This document shows positions 1 to 6,841 of a DNA stretch of 58,948 nucleotides, in pieces (position 1 is the first letter of the stretch; every line of letters begins with the position of its first letter). The notes beneath the pieces were generated by a model. That model did not search any database, had not been told where the DNA came from, and was given only the letters and a program-made list of their open reading frames with translations. The stretch comes from an uncultured Spirochaetaceae bacterium (GTDB lineage Bacteria; Spirochaetota; Spirochaetia; Sphaerochaetales; Sphaerochaetaceae). The position numbers and the translations under genes were made by a program. Location of the stretch: contig CALXLB010000066.1 of assembly GCA_944389085.1 (NCBI GenBank), positions 1 through 58,948 of the forward strand, given 5' to 3'.

Positions 1-185
1 TATGGAGCGGGAAGCCAGAATACAGACCAACACAAGATGTGGGAGGATGGCTGTCTGTAATCGGTAAATCAAGAGCTCTTTGTTGGTTTGGTGCCTACAG
101 CATCATAGGAGGACTCAACCTCTCTGAGTACAGAGACGCTGACGGCAACATTGATTTCAGCAAGTGCATCGTGGAGGTGGAGTGA
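1..185 (+). CDS. C-terminal end of an unidentified phage protein (partial)
   Basis: The frame is open from position 3 to a TGA at 183-185, and the 5' part lies outside the window. The visible 60 residues contain an aromatic, hydrophobic stretch (ALCWFGAYSIIGGLNLSEY) and an acidic tail. The stop overlaps the ATG of the next gene in a TGATG junction, so the two are probably translationally coupled. I do not recognise the family. Confidence 0.55.
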   Translation, partial: WSGKPEYRPTQDVGGWLSVIGKSRALCWFGAYSIIGGLNLSEYRDADGNIDFSKCIVEVE

Positions 186-748
186 TGAGCAAACGAACAC
201 CATTTTCCTTTTCGATGATGAACCCGATTTCTGCATACAGATTCATTGATAAGCTGCAAAAGCTTATTGATCTTCTTTATTGGTTTGATAATGAGCTATC
301 GGAAAGTGAGACTCTAGAGCCTATCAGTATCGACGGGGATGCATACGCACGAGAGCTAATCCAACATTTTGATATCAACCGCAAGACTATATCAGACCTT
401 GCATATAAAATCTCGTGGTACAGAAATATAGTCATGGTTTCCACAATCGAGGAGCATGCATGGGAGAAACTTATTGCGAACATGAAGGCTGATGTCAAAG
501 ATGGGCTGGCTTCTGGGAAATGCCCTATTTGGTGGTTAGATGCTGATATAGCAAAAACACCGGAAGATTATGAGAAGTATAGAGAAAAATTCAACAAAGA
601 AGATTTCTTTATCAACGATTTGCTCACACTTACAAAGGAGGAGCTTGGGAAGCTTATGGGTATCCATAAGTATCAACTACGCCGTGCAGAGGAAGATTTA
701 AATTATATCGGACTTTCATTTTCAAAGAAGGAGGAAACTAATGGCTGA
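185..748 (+). CDS. Hypothetical early phage protein, 187 aa
   Basis: The start chosen is the ATG at 185, because it forms a TGATG overlap with the upstream stop and sits after GGAGGTGGAG. An in-frame ATG at 164 would add seven residues but lies inside the upstream gene. The protein is soluble, rich in charged residues and mostly helical in composition, with a short motif (LTKEELGKLMGIHKYQL) that could be a helix-turn-helix near the C-terminus. It overlaps the next gene by 8 bp. It lies among small genes upstream of the phage replication genes, so an early host-takeover or regulatory role is possible, but no function is assigned. Confidence 0.6.
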   Translation: MSKRTPFSFSMMNPISAYRFIDKLQKLIDLLYWFDNELSESETLEPISIDGDAYARELIQHFDINRKTISDLAYKISWYRNIVMVSTIEEHAWEKLIANMKADVKDGLASGKCPIWWLDADIAKTPEDYEKYREKFNKEDFFINDLLTLTKEELGKLMGIHKYQLRRAEEDLNYIGLSFSKKEETNG

Positions 749-1220
749 ATACACATACAAAGACGTGATTATTGACCCGGACGACCCGAGGGTGGAGATT
801 GGAAAGGAGTATTACGGCAATTCTTCCCCATTTGAAGTGCTGCGAGAAGCCAACGGCTCCAAAGACGTAGCCGAGCTGGAAGAGGTCCTCAACGATAGAA
901 GAGGAATCTTTAAGACAAGCTACGGCTACTATCCCTGCATCATCCGCAAGACGGAGCCTGTGAAGAAGTATGTGCCGTTCGACCTATCAGACCCAGAAGT
1001 CAGGAAAAGCCTGAGAGGAAGGACAATAAAGACCAACAACCGACCGGAGAACACCCGATATGTCGAACTTCAGATCTCCTGCTTCGAGTGCATCGACGAA
1101 GGGGCAGAAGGCAATGACAGCACTCACTGGCTGGTGAACGGCTTCGACGAAGTTGAGCTGTTCGACTTCTGGAAATTCGAGGACGGAAGTCCCTGTGGCA
1201 AGCTAGTGGAGGAATGGTGA
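741..1220 (+). CDS. Hypothetical early phage protein, 159 aa
   Basis: The ATG at 741 follows AAGGAGG at 728-734 with good spacing and overlaps the end of the preceding gene. The product is acidic and soluble, without signal peptide or membrane segment, and the C-terminal third is rich in acidic and aromatic residues (FDEVELFDFWKFEDG). It ends in a TGATG junction with the next gene. The run of tightly overlapping small genes is typical of a phage early operon. I do not recognise the family. Confidence 0.6.
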   Translation: MAEYTYKDVIIDPDDPRVEIGKEYYGNSSPFEVLREANGSKDVAELEEVLNDRRGIFKTSYGYYPCIIRKTEPVKKYVPFDLSDPEVRKSLRGRTIKTNNRPENTRYVELQISCFECIDEGAEGNDSTHWLVNGFDEVELFDFWKFEDGSPCGKLVEEW

Positions 1221-1420
1221 TGGTATTCGAATTCAAGGAGCCGACGCGCTGTACCAAGTGCCGGCACATGGTCTCATCAGTTATCTATAAGGATTCGCAT
1301 AGAATCACCTGCGCATTCAGAGAAGAGCAGATAGGGCATGCCCGTGTCCCGTCATGGTGCCCGAAGTATGCATACCTCCACGATGGGGTGAAGGAAGAGA
1401 CAAATGGAAAGGATAGATAA
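1220..1420 (+). CDS. Small cysteine-containing phage protein, 66 aa
   Basis: Three in-frame starts lie at 1214, 1217 and 1220. I chose 1220 because it overlaps the upstream TGA and is correctly spaced from GGAGG at 1208-1212. The product has a CTKC pair near the N-terminus and two further cysteines (TCAF, SWCPKY), which could bind zinc. Many phages carry short early proteins of this kind with unknown roles. It overlaps the following gene by 17 bp. Confidence 0.5.
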   Translation: MVFEFKEPTRCTKCRHMVSSVIYKDSHRITCAFREEQIGHARVPSWCPKYAYLHDGVKEETNGKDR

Positions 1421-1763
1421 TCCGATGTTCACATCGAAGTATACGTACGTTGAAGGCGGTAATATTTCCGAACTTAATGCGACGGCATTCCATGATTTCG
1501 TTGTAAAGAGATCCGATGATGGGGAGATCCTTCAGAATATTCATTTCCAGCAGGGCCCTATCAAAGAATGCGGAGTGAATGGTGTCTGCGATGAAGATCT
1601 TCTCCTCATGGTCATTACAAGGCTGGAGCAGTTCAACATGGGAGACTTCCTTTGTATCGAGAATGCATATGCTGTATCTCACCTGAAAGAGGCTGTCGTA
1701 TGGCTCAGAGAACGTACAAGGCAGAGAGAAGCGAGAGGCGTCGAAGGCACGCATCAGGTATGA
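1404..1763 (+). CDS. Phage early protein, candidate Acb2/Tad1-like nucleotide sponge, 119 aa
   Basis: The C-terminal 75 residues carry a pattern I associate with a widespread family of short phage proteins. It begins FQQGPIKECGVNGV, continues with a helix containing EDLLLMVITRLEQF, and ends with an EN..A..HLKEAVVWL.ERT..RE.RGVEGT helix. From memory, proteins of this type (often mislabelled ABC ATPase) have been related to the helical-hairpin domain of Acb2 and Tad1, which bind cyclic-nucleotide signals of CBASS and Thoeris defence. That link is recalled, not searched. The first 40 residues are unlike the family core. Its place just before the replication genes fits early expression. Confidence 0.5.
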   Translation: MERIDNPMFTSKYTYVEGGNISELNATAFHDFVVKRSDDGEILQNIHFQQGPIKECGVNGVCDEDLLLMVITRLEQFNMGDFLCIENAYAVSHLKEAVVWLRERTRQREARGVEGTHQV

Positions 1764-1776
1764 AGGATGGCGATTG

Positions 1777-2646
1777 ATGGCAGAAAGAAGAATGGTATCT
1801 ATAAGCCTTATAGATGATGACCGCTTCCTGGACATGTCGCAGGGAGCGCAGCTTCTGTACTTCCACTTCTCGATGAGAGCGGATGATGATGGCTTCTTCG
1901 CTTCACGCAAGATCATCAGGACAGTGGACTCGAAGCAGTCATATCTTATGGAGCTTGTAACAAACGGCTATGTGATTCTCTTCCCTTCAGGGGTTGGATG
2001 CATAGTCCACTGGTTCGCCAACAACACGATACAGAAGGACAGATACAAGGAATCCCAGTTTGAGGAAAAGAATCTTGTTGAGCTTGTAAATGTATATGGC
2101 AGAAAGGAATACAGGCTGAAAAATGAAGAGGTTGGAAGCATGGATGCAGAATGTATCCAAGATGTTTCCAATCTGGATACAAGCTCCACTGATAACAAAT
2201 CTGAGCTTGGAAACAAAGTGGAAACAGAATGTATCCAAGATGTTTCCAAAGTGTTTCCACAGGTTAGGTTAGGTAAGGATAGGGAAAGAGAAAAGACTCA
2301 CTCTCTTAAAGAGAGTTCGTCTAAAAGAGAAACCCCCGCACCTGGCAACCAGGCTGCATCCAGCTTCGTAGCACCGACCCTTGAGGAGGTCAGAAGCTAT
2401 TTCGGAGGCAAATGCCTGAAAGGCAATCCCGATGACTTCTGGTCCAACTATGCAGCTGTCGGATGGATTGACGGGCTTGGAAGGGCTATCAGGGACTGGA
2501 GGGCGGCAGCACGCAAATGGTCGGGAAAGGAGAACCTGAAGCCTGGAGGCTTCTGCGGCTCATCGGGGGCAGATTCTGCAGGTGTCAGGCCCCGTGACTA
2601 CGATGGCTCATACGACAGCCACGCGATGAAGGAGGTCTCGATATGA
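1777..2646 (+). CDS. Phage replication initiator / replisome organiser, 289 aa
   Basis: The N-terminal 100 residues match the phage replisome-organiser N-terminal domain: RMVSISLIDDDRFLDM, then QLLYFHFSMRADDDGF, then a basic DRYKES segment. This winged-helix-like domain binds the phage origin. A low-complexity linker follows (about residues 110-190), encoded by repeated DNA, and then a C-terminal domain with FWSNYAAVGWIDGLG and RDWRAAARKW, as in DnaD-like proteins that recruit the helicase loader. The ATG at 1777 is preferred over TTG 1774, with AAGGA about ten bases upstream. The next gene is a DnaC-type ATPase overlapping by 4 bp, the usual initiator-loader pair. Confidence 0.8.
   Translation: MAERRMVSISLIDDDRFLDMSQGAQLLYFHFSMRADDDGFFASRKIIRTVDSKQSYLMELVTNGYVILFPSGVGCIVHWFANNTIQKDRYKESQFEEKNLVELVNVYGRKEYRLKNEEVGSMDAECIQDVSNLDTSSTDNKSELGNKVETECIQDVSKVFPQVRLGKDREREKTHSLKESSSKRETPAPGNQAASSFVAPTLEEVRSYFGGKCLKGNPDDFWSNYAAVGWIDGLGRAIRDWRAAARKWSGKENLKPGGFCGSSGADSAGVRPRDYDGSYDSHAMKEVSI
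2147..2260 (+). repeat. Iteron-like direct and inverted repeats inside the initiator gene
   Basis: A 25-bp sequence beginning CAGAATGTATCCAAG occurs exactly at 2147-2171 and 2225-2249, 78 bp apart and in the same reading frame. Short inverted elements lie between and after: TTGGAAAC (2207-2214), GTGGAAAC (2218-2225) and GTTTCCAC (2253-2260). In lambdoid phages the origin iterons lie inside the initiator gene in the linker between its two domains, which is where this cluster sits. Confidence 0.5.
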
Positions 2647-3392
2647 TCAGGCAGTTCTACCTCACTCTCTCCCCATTCTGGCAGAAGATGGTGGACAGGG
2701 AATGCAAGGCAAAGGGAATATCCCTGGATGATTTCCCGATGGCTGATTTCGAGAAGCTGAAGAAGGGTACGGAGCGTGTTGCCTCTCTTCTCGGGAGGAA
2801 TGTCGAGGAGCTGAAGGTCGATGATGTCAGCAGGAAGAACGACGAACTGAAGACGAAGCTCAGGCTCTTCATGCAGTCAGTCCCCGAAAGATACAGAGCC
2901 GCAGAGCTTGAGAAGGATTTCAGCGCACCTTTCATCAGCCGTCTCCGCGATGGACAGAGCGGTGTCGTCGTGGGAGGCAACGGGATAGGCAAGACACGTC
3001 TTGCATGGGCACTGGCAATCTTCTGGAAGCAGCAGGACCCATCATGCACGGTCCAGATCGTGAAAGGCGCAGAGCTCCTTTCCGAGGTCAAGGCAACAGA
3101 AGGCGACTGGTATCGGTACATCAGGGAGGGCTATGGGCAGTCTGCCCACCTTTTCATCGATGAGATCGACAAGATAAAGGGCAGCGAAGCTGACTGGATG
3201 CTCCTGACTTATCTCATCGACTACCGCTACGAATGGATGAGGCAGACAGTAGTTCTTGGCAACTGCGGCAAGGACGAGGCAATGAGACTTCTGGGGCAGT
3301 CATCGTACTCCAGGCTGTCAGGTGACGGGGCTGAGGCTTACCACCTGGTTGGAACGGACAAGAGAAAGGGAAAGGAGAGCCAGACGGCATGA
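2643..3392 (+). CDS. DnaC-like helicase loader ATPase, 249 aa
   Basis: An AAA+ ATPase with Walker A GGNGIGKT at residues 111-118 and Walker B HLFIDEID at residues 169-176. A sensor-like VVLGNCG and an arginine in SSYSRLSG follow. The N-terminal 100 residues are helical and probably contact the helicase or the initiator. Proteins of this family load the host or phage DnaB helicase at the origin. The ATG overlaps the end of the initiator gene by 4 bp and the stop overlaps the next ATG. No DnaB-type helicase is visible in the window, so it may use the host helicase. Confidence 0.85.
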   Translation: MIRQFYLTLSPFWQKMVDRECKAKGISLDDFPMADFEKLKKGTERVASLLGRNVEELKVDDVSRKNDELKTKLRLFMQSVPERYRAAELEKDFSAPFISRLRDGQSGVVVGGNGIGKTRLAWALAIFWKQQDPSCTVQIVKGAELLSEVKATEGDWYRYIREGYGQSAHLFIDEIDKIKGSEADWMLLTYLIDYRYEWMRQTVVLGNCGKDEAMRLLGQSSYSRLSGDGAEAYHLVGTDKRKGKESQTA

Positions 3393-3616
3393 GATGGAAC
3401 AAAGGAGGACCGGCAAACTATGTGCTCAGGGTCCCCGGTGAGATAGGCGTCAAGGCGACAATAGTCGTCCATTCGGAGACCATCGTCATAACAATCGCTA
3501 TCGGCGGTGAGACTGTGAAGAAATGGGGAATCCCATCTTCCGATGGAATCAGCAGAGCTGAGAGGGAAGTCGAGAGGCTTCTCAATGGGCTTGCAAAGGG
3601 AATCTGGGAAGGATGA
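3389..3616 (+). CDS. Small hypothetical phage protein, 75 aa
   Basis: Begins in an ATGA overlap with the loader stop. The product has alternating polar/hydrophobic stretches that look like beta strands (YVLRVPGEIGVKATIVVHSE) followed by a charged helix. There is no signal peptide or membrane segment. I do not recognise the family. The 74 bp downstream hold only a strong purine-rich ribosome-binding region for the next gene. Confidence 0.5.
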   Translation: MRWNKGGPANYVLRVPGEIGVKATIVVHSETIVITIAIGGETVKKWGIPSSDGISRAEREVERLLNGLAKGIWEG

Positions 3617-3690
3617 GATAGCCAGACCGCAGATGGGAATGATCTTCAGCGAAGGGAGAAAGAAAAAAGAGGAGAATCAGGGATAGGACA

Positions 3691-3996
3691 ATGGCGATAG
3701 AGAAAGTTGCAAGAAGGCTCATCAGCCCGCAGGTGCCGGTGGATGTCTACAGGAACGGGAAGCTCGTAAGAAGCTACGATTCTGTTTCGGAATGCGCAAG
3801 GGATCTGCATGTGTCGTATTCGACAGTGAAGTATCTCATAGCCTCCGGGAAGGAGCTTTATACCGTACCGGATTCAGTGACTCTGGATATCCCGTCTTAC
3901 TGTCCTTATTCCTTCGTGCTTTCATTCGATAGCGAGACCGGTCGCTACTGGCCGGAGGTCAGAGATGACAGAACAGGGGAAATGCTCGGTGTCTGA
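3691..3996 (+). CDS. NUMOD1-like small DNA-binding protein, 101 aa
   Basis: The segment VDVYRNGKLVRSYDSVSECARDLHVSYSTVKYLI (about residues 17-51) fits the NUMOD1 pattern: a short hairpin with a K.V.S.YDS element followed by a helix-turn-helix. NUMOD1 modules usually occur as DNA-binding parts of homing endonucleases. Here no nuclease domain is present and the C-terminal half is unrecognised. It could be a free-standing regulator or the remnant of a homing enzyme. It joins the following gene in a TGATG overlap. Confidence 0.6.
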   Translation: MAIEKVARRLISPQVPVDVYRNGKLVRSYDSVSECARDLHVSYSTVKYLIASGKELYTVPDSVTLDIPSYCPYSFVLSFDSETGRYWPEVRDDRTGEMLGV

Positions 3997-4340
3997 TGGA
4001 TGTATGGATAGTACCAGATGCTGCAGCCATTTCCTCTGGATTTTTCTGTTTGAGATGGTTGGCAATACAGGAGGCATTACGCGTGGAAAGGAATGTTTAT
4101 GATAACCCGGTAAGGGCTGCAGAGGAGGGGAATACCCATACAGCAATCAGTCAGGATTCTTATATCTGGATGCAAAATGAAAACAGGGTAAAAGTGAGGT
4201 TAATTTACAGAAAGGGTGATTATGAGCTCCGATTTGCTGGTGCTCTTGGCATCAAGGTGCCTGATGTGAATGCAGATAAAGCGCAGCTGTCTTTCCTGAT
4301 ATCGCACTGCAGGAAATGGATTGCGGTGAACTGGCTATGA
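3996..4340 (+). CDS. Hypothetical phage protein, 114 aa
   Basis: A weakly supported ORF, kept because its start forms a TGATG overlap with the preceding gene and its stop forms an ATGA overlap with the next. This is the same coupling style used throughout the early region. The product has a hydrophobic N-terminus (SSGFFCLRWLAIQEALR), a middle with RVKVRLIYRKGDYELRF, and no motif I recognise. The base composition is more AT-rich than its neighbours. Confidence 0.45.
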   Translation: MDVWIVPDAAAISSGFFCLRWLAIQEALRVERNVYDNPVRAAEEGNTHTAISQDSYIWMQNENRVKVRLIYRKGDYELRFAGALGIKVPDVNADKAQLSFLISHCRKWIAVNWL

Positions 4341-5068
4341 GCAGATTTACGATAGATCACCACCCGAATAAGCAGCTGATTATCAGGGATATCGCATCTG
4401 GGATGTATTCGGATGAGAGCATTGCAAAACGCTATGGGCTCAGAGACCGTCAGTCTGTCGAGAGATATCGAAAGAAGGTCCTGCCGGAGATAATGAAGCT
4501 CTCTGCCTACAGGGACACGGATGGGCTTCTTGCAGCGATCACACAGAATATCGTGAGAGTTGACAAGATGCTTGAAGGGCTTGAGAAATGGGCAGTCGAT
4601 CCAGAGGACCGAAATGTCTTTGCTATGGACCCGAGAGCTGATGAGGTTTATGTCATCTACACGAAGCTTGTTGAAGTCACGCCAGGCAAAGTAACCAGAG
4701 TCCGGGTGAAGGAGAATCTCCAGGATGTCATAGACAGCCATTTCTCAGAGTTCGAGAGAACCGGGATGAGGCTGGTAACAAGAAAAGCTGACCAGAGAAT
4801 AGTTCTCCTGAAGGCAATGGAAGTCATGGGGAAGAACCTGCAGCTTCTTATTACTGCCAGAGACTCTTTAAGCCAGAAGGATGGTGATGACTCATACAGG
4901 GCCGGGCTTGAGGAGCTTTTGAGGATAATACAGAGTGCGCTTACCCCGTATCCGGAAGCACTGGAAGCCCTTATAAAGGCAATCTCATCTGCAGAGGGAC
5001 AGACAGCAAATGGAGAAGGGCATCCCGCTATCCAGACGCTTGATAGCTTGGATGAGGAGACTCTCTAG
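4337..5068 (+). CDS. Putative terminase small subunit, 243 aa
   Basis: The start at 4337 (ATGA overlap) is preferred over an in-frame codon at 4316. Residues 5-45 contain a probable helix-turn-helix (DIASGMYSDESIAKRYGL then SVERYRKKVLPEI), as in small terminase subunits that recognise the packaging site. A long helical region follows that could form the oligomer. The gene lies directly upstream of the large terminase ATPase with a 2-bp gap, which is the main reason for the call. The sequence alone does not prove it. Confidence 0.6.
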   Translation: MSRFTIDHHPNKQLIIRDIASGMYSDESIAKRYGLRDRQSVERYRKKVLPEIMKLSAYRDTDGLLAAITQNIVRVDKMLEGLEKWAVDPEDRNVFAMDPRADEVYVIYTKLVEVTPGKVTRVRVKENLQDVIDSHFSEFERTGMRLVTRKADQRIVLLKAMEVMGKNLQLLITARDSLSQKDGDDSYRAGLEELLRIIQSALTPYPEALEALIKAISSAEGQTANGEGHPAIQTLDSLDEETL

Positions 5069-5070
5069 CA

Positions 5071-6030
5071 ATGTCATTGAATCCTGGGCTTCTGTTTTCA
5101 TTCTCAGATCTAAGGGCAGGGCTATCACGTTCTGCTTATGCTGCGTCATGCGGTTTCCATCCGTATTACTGGCAGATAAAGGTTCTGGAGTCCAGGGCAA
5201 AATTCAAGATCATCGATGGCGCAAGGCAGAGCGGAAAATCAACAATCGTCTCTGTGATTCCTACGCACAAGGCCAAGTTCAAGGCAAAGTCGCTTTCTCT
5301 TGTTATCGCTCCGACAAGAGCACAGGCCAATGAGGACATGCTGAAGATAAAGGAGCTGATGTCAAAAGACCCATCATATCCTGCTCTCGTCAAGAACAGC
5401 GCGTTCGAAGTACAGCTATCGAATGGAAGCCGTATCGTTGTTGTCACTGCTACCGATAAGGCTGCACGTGGTTATTCGGCTCCTGATATCATCCTTGTCG
5501 ATGAGGCAAGCCGTGTGCCCGATACCGTTTATTCTTCAGCTGTTCTCCCTATGCAGACAGCATCTCCTGAGGATTTTGAGCTTATCCTCATCTCGACTCC
5601 ATTCGGCAAGCAGGGGTTCTTCTATGACTGCTGGGCTAATAGCGAAGTGTATGAGAAATTCGAGATAAGAGCTCCCTGGAGCGTTGATGAGAGATATCCG
5701 ACAAGGCTTTTTGAGGCAATGCCCGAAGAGAGATTCTCCAGGATAAGGGCTGAACAGAATATCTTTGGAGCATACAGCCCTCAGCATAGGAGCTATGAGC
5801 AGCAGGTCGAGATTCTGAGGCAGCAGGGCACTCTCATCTACCAGCAGGAGTTCCTGGGAGAGTTCGTTGACCGCAACGATGCTGTGTTCCGCAGAGCAGA
5901 TCTCGATAGGGCATTCTTCCCTGAGTCACGGGTGGAAAGTCTCGACCTTGCGGCAAACGGAGAAAGTATTGCCATGCCGGCACCAGAGGCATTGAAGCTG
6001 AAGAAGATTGCAGGCGGAAAGTATTTCTGA
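5071..6030 (+). CDS. Terminase large subunit, ATPase half, 319 aa
   Basis: This is the packaging motor ATPase. Walker A is GARQSGKST at residues 50-58. Walker B is DIILVDEAS at about residues 139-147, with the catalytic Glu145. A coupling motif ILISTPFG follows at about residue 172. The ORF ends shortly after the QEFLGEFVDRNDAVFRR segment that normally marks the junction to the nuclease domain. The nuclease half is encoded separately just downstream in another frame. At 319 residues this is about half the length of a usual TerL. Confidence 0.9.
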   Translation: MSLNPGLLFSFSDLRAGLSRSAYAASCGFHPYYWQIKVLESRAKFKIIDGARQSGKSTIVSVIPTHKAKFKAKSLSLVIAPTRAQANEDMLKIKELMSKDPSYPALVKNSAFEVQLSNGSRIVVVTATDKAARGYSAPDIILVDEASRVPDTVYSSAVLPMQTASPEDFELILISTPFGKQGFFYDCWANSEVYEKFEIRAPWSVDERYPTRLFEAMPEERFSRIRAEQNIFGAYSPQHRSYEQQVEILRQQGTLIYQQEFLGEFVDRNDAVFRRADLDRAFFPESRVESLDLAANGESIAMPAPEALKLKKIAGGKYF

Positions 6031-6043
6031 AGAGGAGGAAGCG

Positions 6044-6787
6044 ATGAAGGACCAGATATTCACGCCATTCACTAGGCATATCCTTTCGCAGGATATCGGC
6101 AAGAAGCAGGATGCAACCACATCGGGAGCGTTCACGATTACCCCTGAGTTCTATGATGGCGGCGATGGGAAAAGAAGGGTCGCCACATTCCTCGATGTAG
6201 GCTTCCTGGACAAGCGCAGGATGAGCTATATGGAGCTTGGAGACTTCACGAGCGAGATGATGCAGTCCCTTTCATTCGGTGATAACTCAGTCTTGCTTAT
6301 CGATGGAACCGGAATAGGAGAGGCCGTCTATGACATTTACACGGCACATGGGCTGGACCCGGTGAAGATTATATTCACATCAGGAGAGACTGCTGCGGTC
6401 GAGAATAAAAGGGAGCAGTTTTCTAAGAAGTTCGGTGCTGTATCAGGATACAAGGTTCCGAAGATTGACATGATCTCTGCGGCGCAGGTCATCTTCCAGC
6501 AGGGGAGAATCCGGTTCGCAGAGGACATCGATTTCCGCGATGAATGCTTCCAGCAGCTTCAGGCTTTCGTCGGCAAGGTTAATGAGAAGACGCATAACGT
6601 GAAGTATGAGAACCTTACAGAGGATATCCACGATGATTTCGTAACCATGATTATCCAGGCCTGCTGGTATGTCATGCATATGGACAGCTCTCTCATCATC
6701 GAACCCGAGACAAGAGGCCTTGGCTATCCTGCTCCATTTGCCAGGAATGCAAGGGGGTACAGCATTGATCCCTATTGGGATTTATGA
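6044..6787 (+). CDS. Terminase large subunit, nuclease half, 247 aa
   Basis: This is the RNase H-like nuclease domain that cuts the concatemer. Acidic residues expected at the metal site are present: Asp17 in SQDIGKKQDATT, Asp87 in LLIDGTGIGEAVYD, and Asp197/Asp198 in EDIHDDFVTM. The ATG at 6044 follows a strong AGAGGAGGAAG site at 6031-6041 and lies 13 bp after the ATPase stop, in a different frame. So the nuclease appears to be made as its own protein. An ORF extension back to 6008 would overlap the ATPase and has no ribosome site. Confidence 0.85.
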   Translation: MKDQIFTPFTRHILSQDIGKKQDATTSGAFTITPEFYDGGDGKRRVATFLDVGFLDKRRMSYMELGDFTSEMMQSLSFGDNSVLLIDGTGIGEAVYDIYTAHGLDPVKIIFTSGETAAVENKREQFSKKFGAVSGYKVPKIDMISAAQVIFQQGRIRFAEDIDFRDECFQQLQAFVGKVNEKTHNVKYENLTEDIHDDFVTMIIQACWYVMHMDSSLIIEPETRGLGYPAPFARNARGYSIDPYWDL

Positions 6788-6790
6788 ACA

Positions 6791-6808
6791 TAACGCCGCA
6801 ACGCGACA
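6791..6808 (+). promoter_or_regulatory. Repeated phage motif, copy 1 (candidate late promoter)
   Basis: TAACGCCGCAACGCGACA, identical to three other copies at 9900, 27554 and 33141. It begins 4 bp after the terminase stop and ends 33 bp before the portal ATG. Its lack of -35/-10 form and its exact conservation suggest a phage-specific recognition sequence rather than a host sigma-70 promoter. Confidence 0.6.
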
Positions 6809-6841
6809 GCAAGAGGATAAGGCTTTAAGCTTGGAGGAGTC

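Noticed and set aside
1317..1916. Minus-strand open frame of 199 codons across two early genes
   Set aside because: Spans opposite two well-supported plus-strand genes. Composition is that of a shadow frame and no start signal is seen.
4220..4741. Minus-strand open frame of 173 codons opposite the small terminase gene
   Set aside because: The plus-strand genes here are linked by stop-start overlaps and one has an HTH. The minus frame has no signals.
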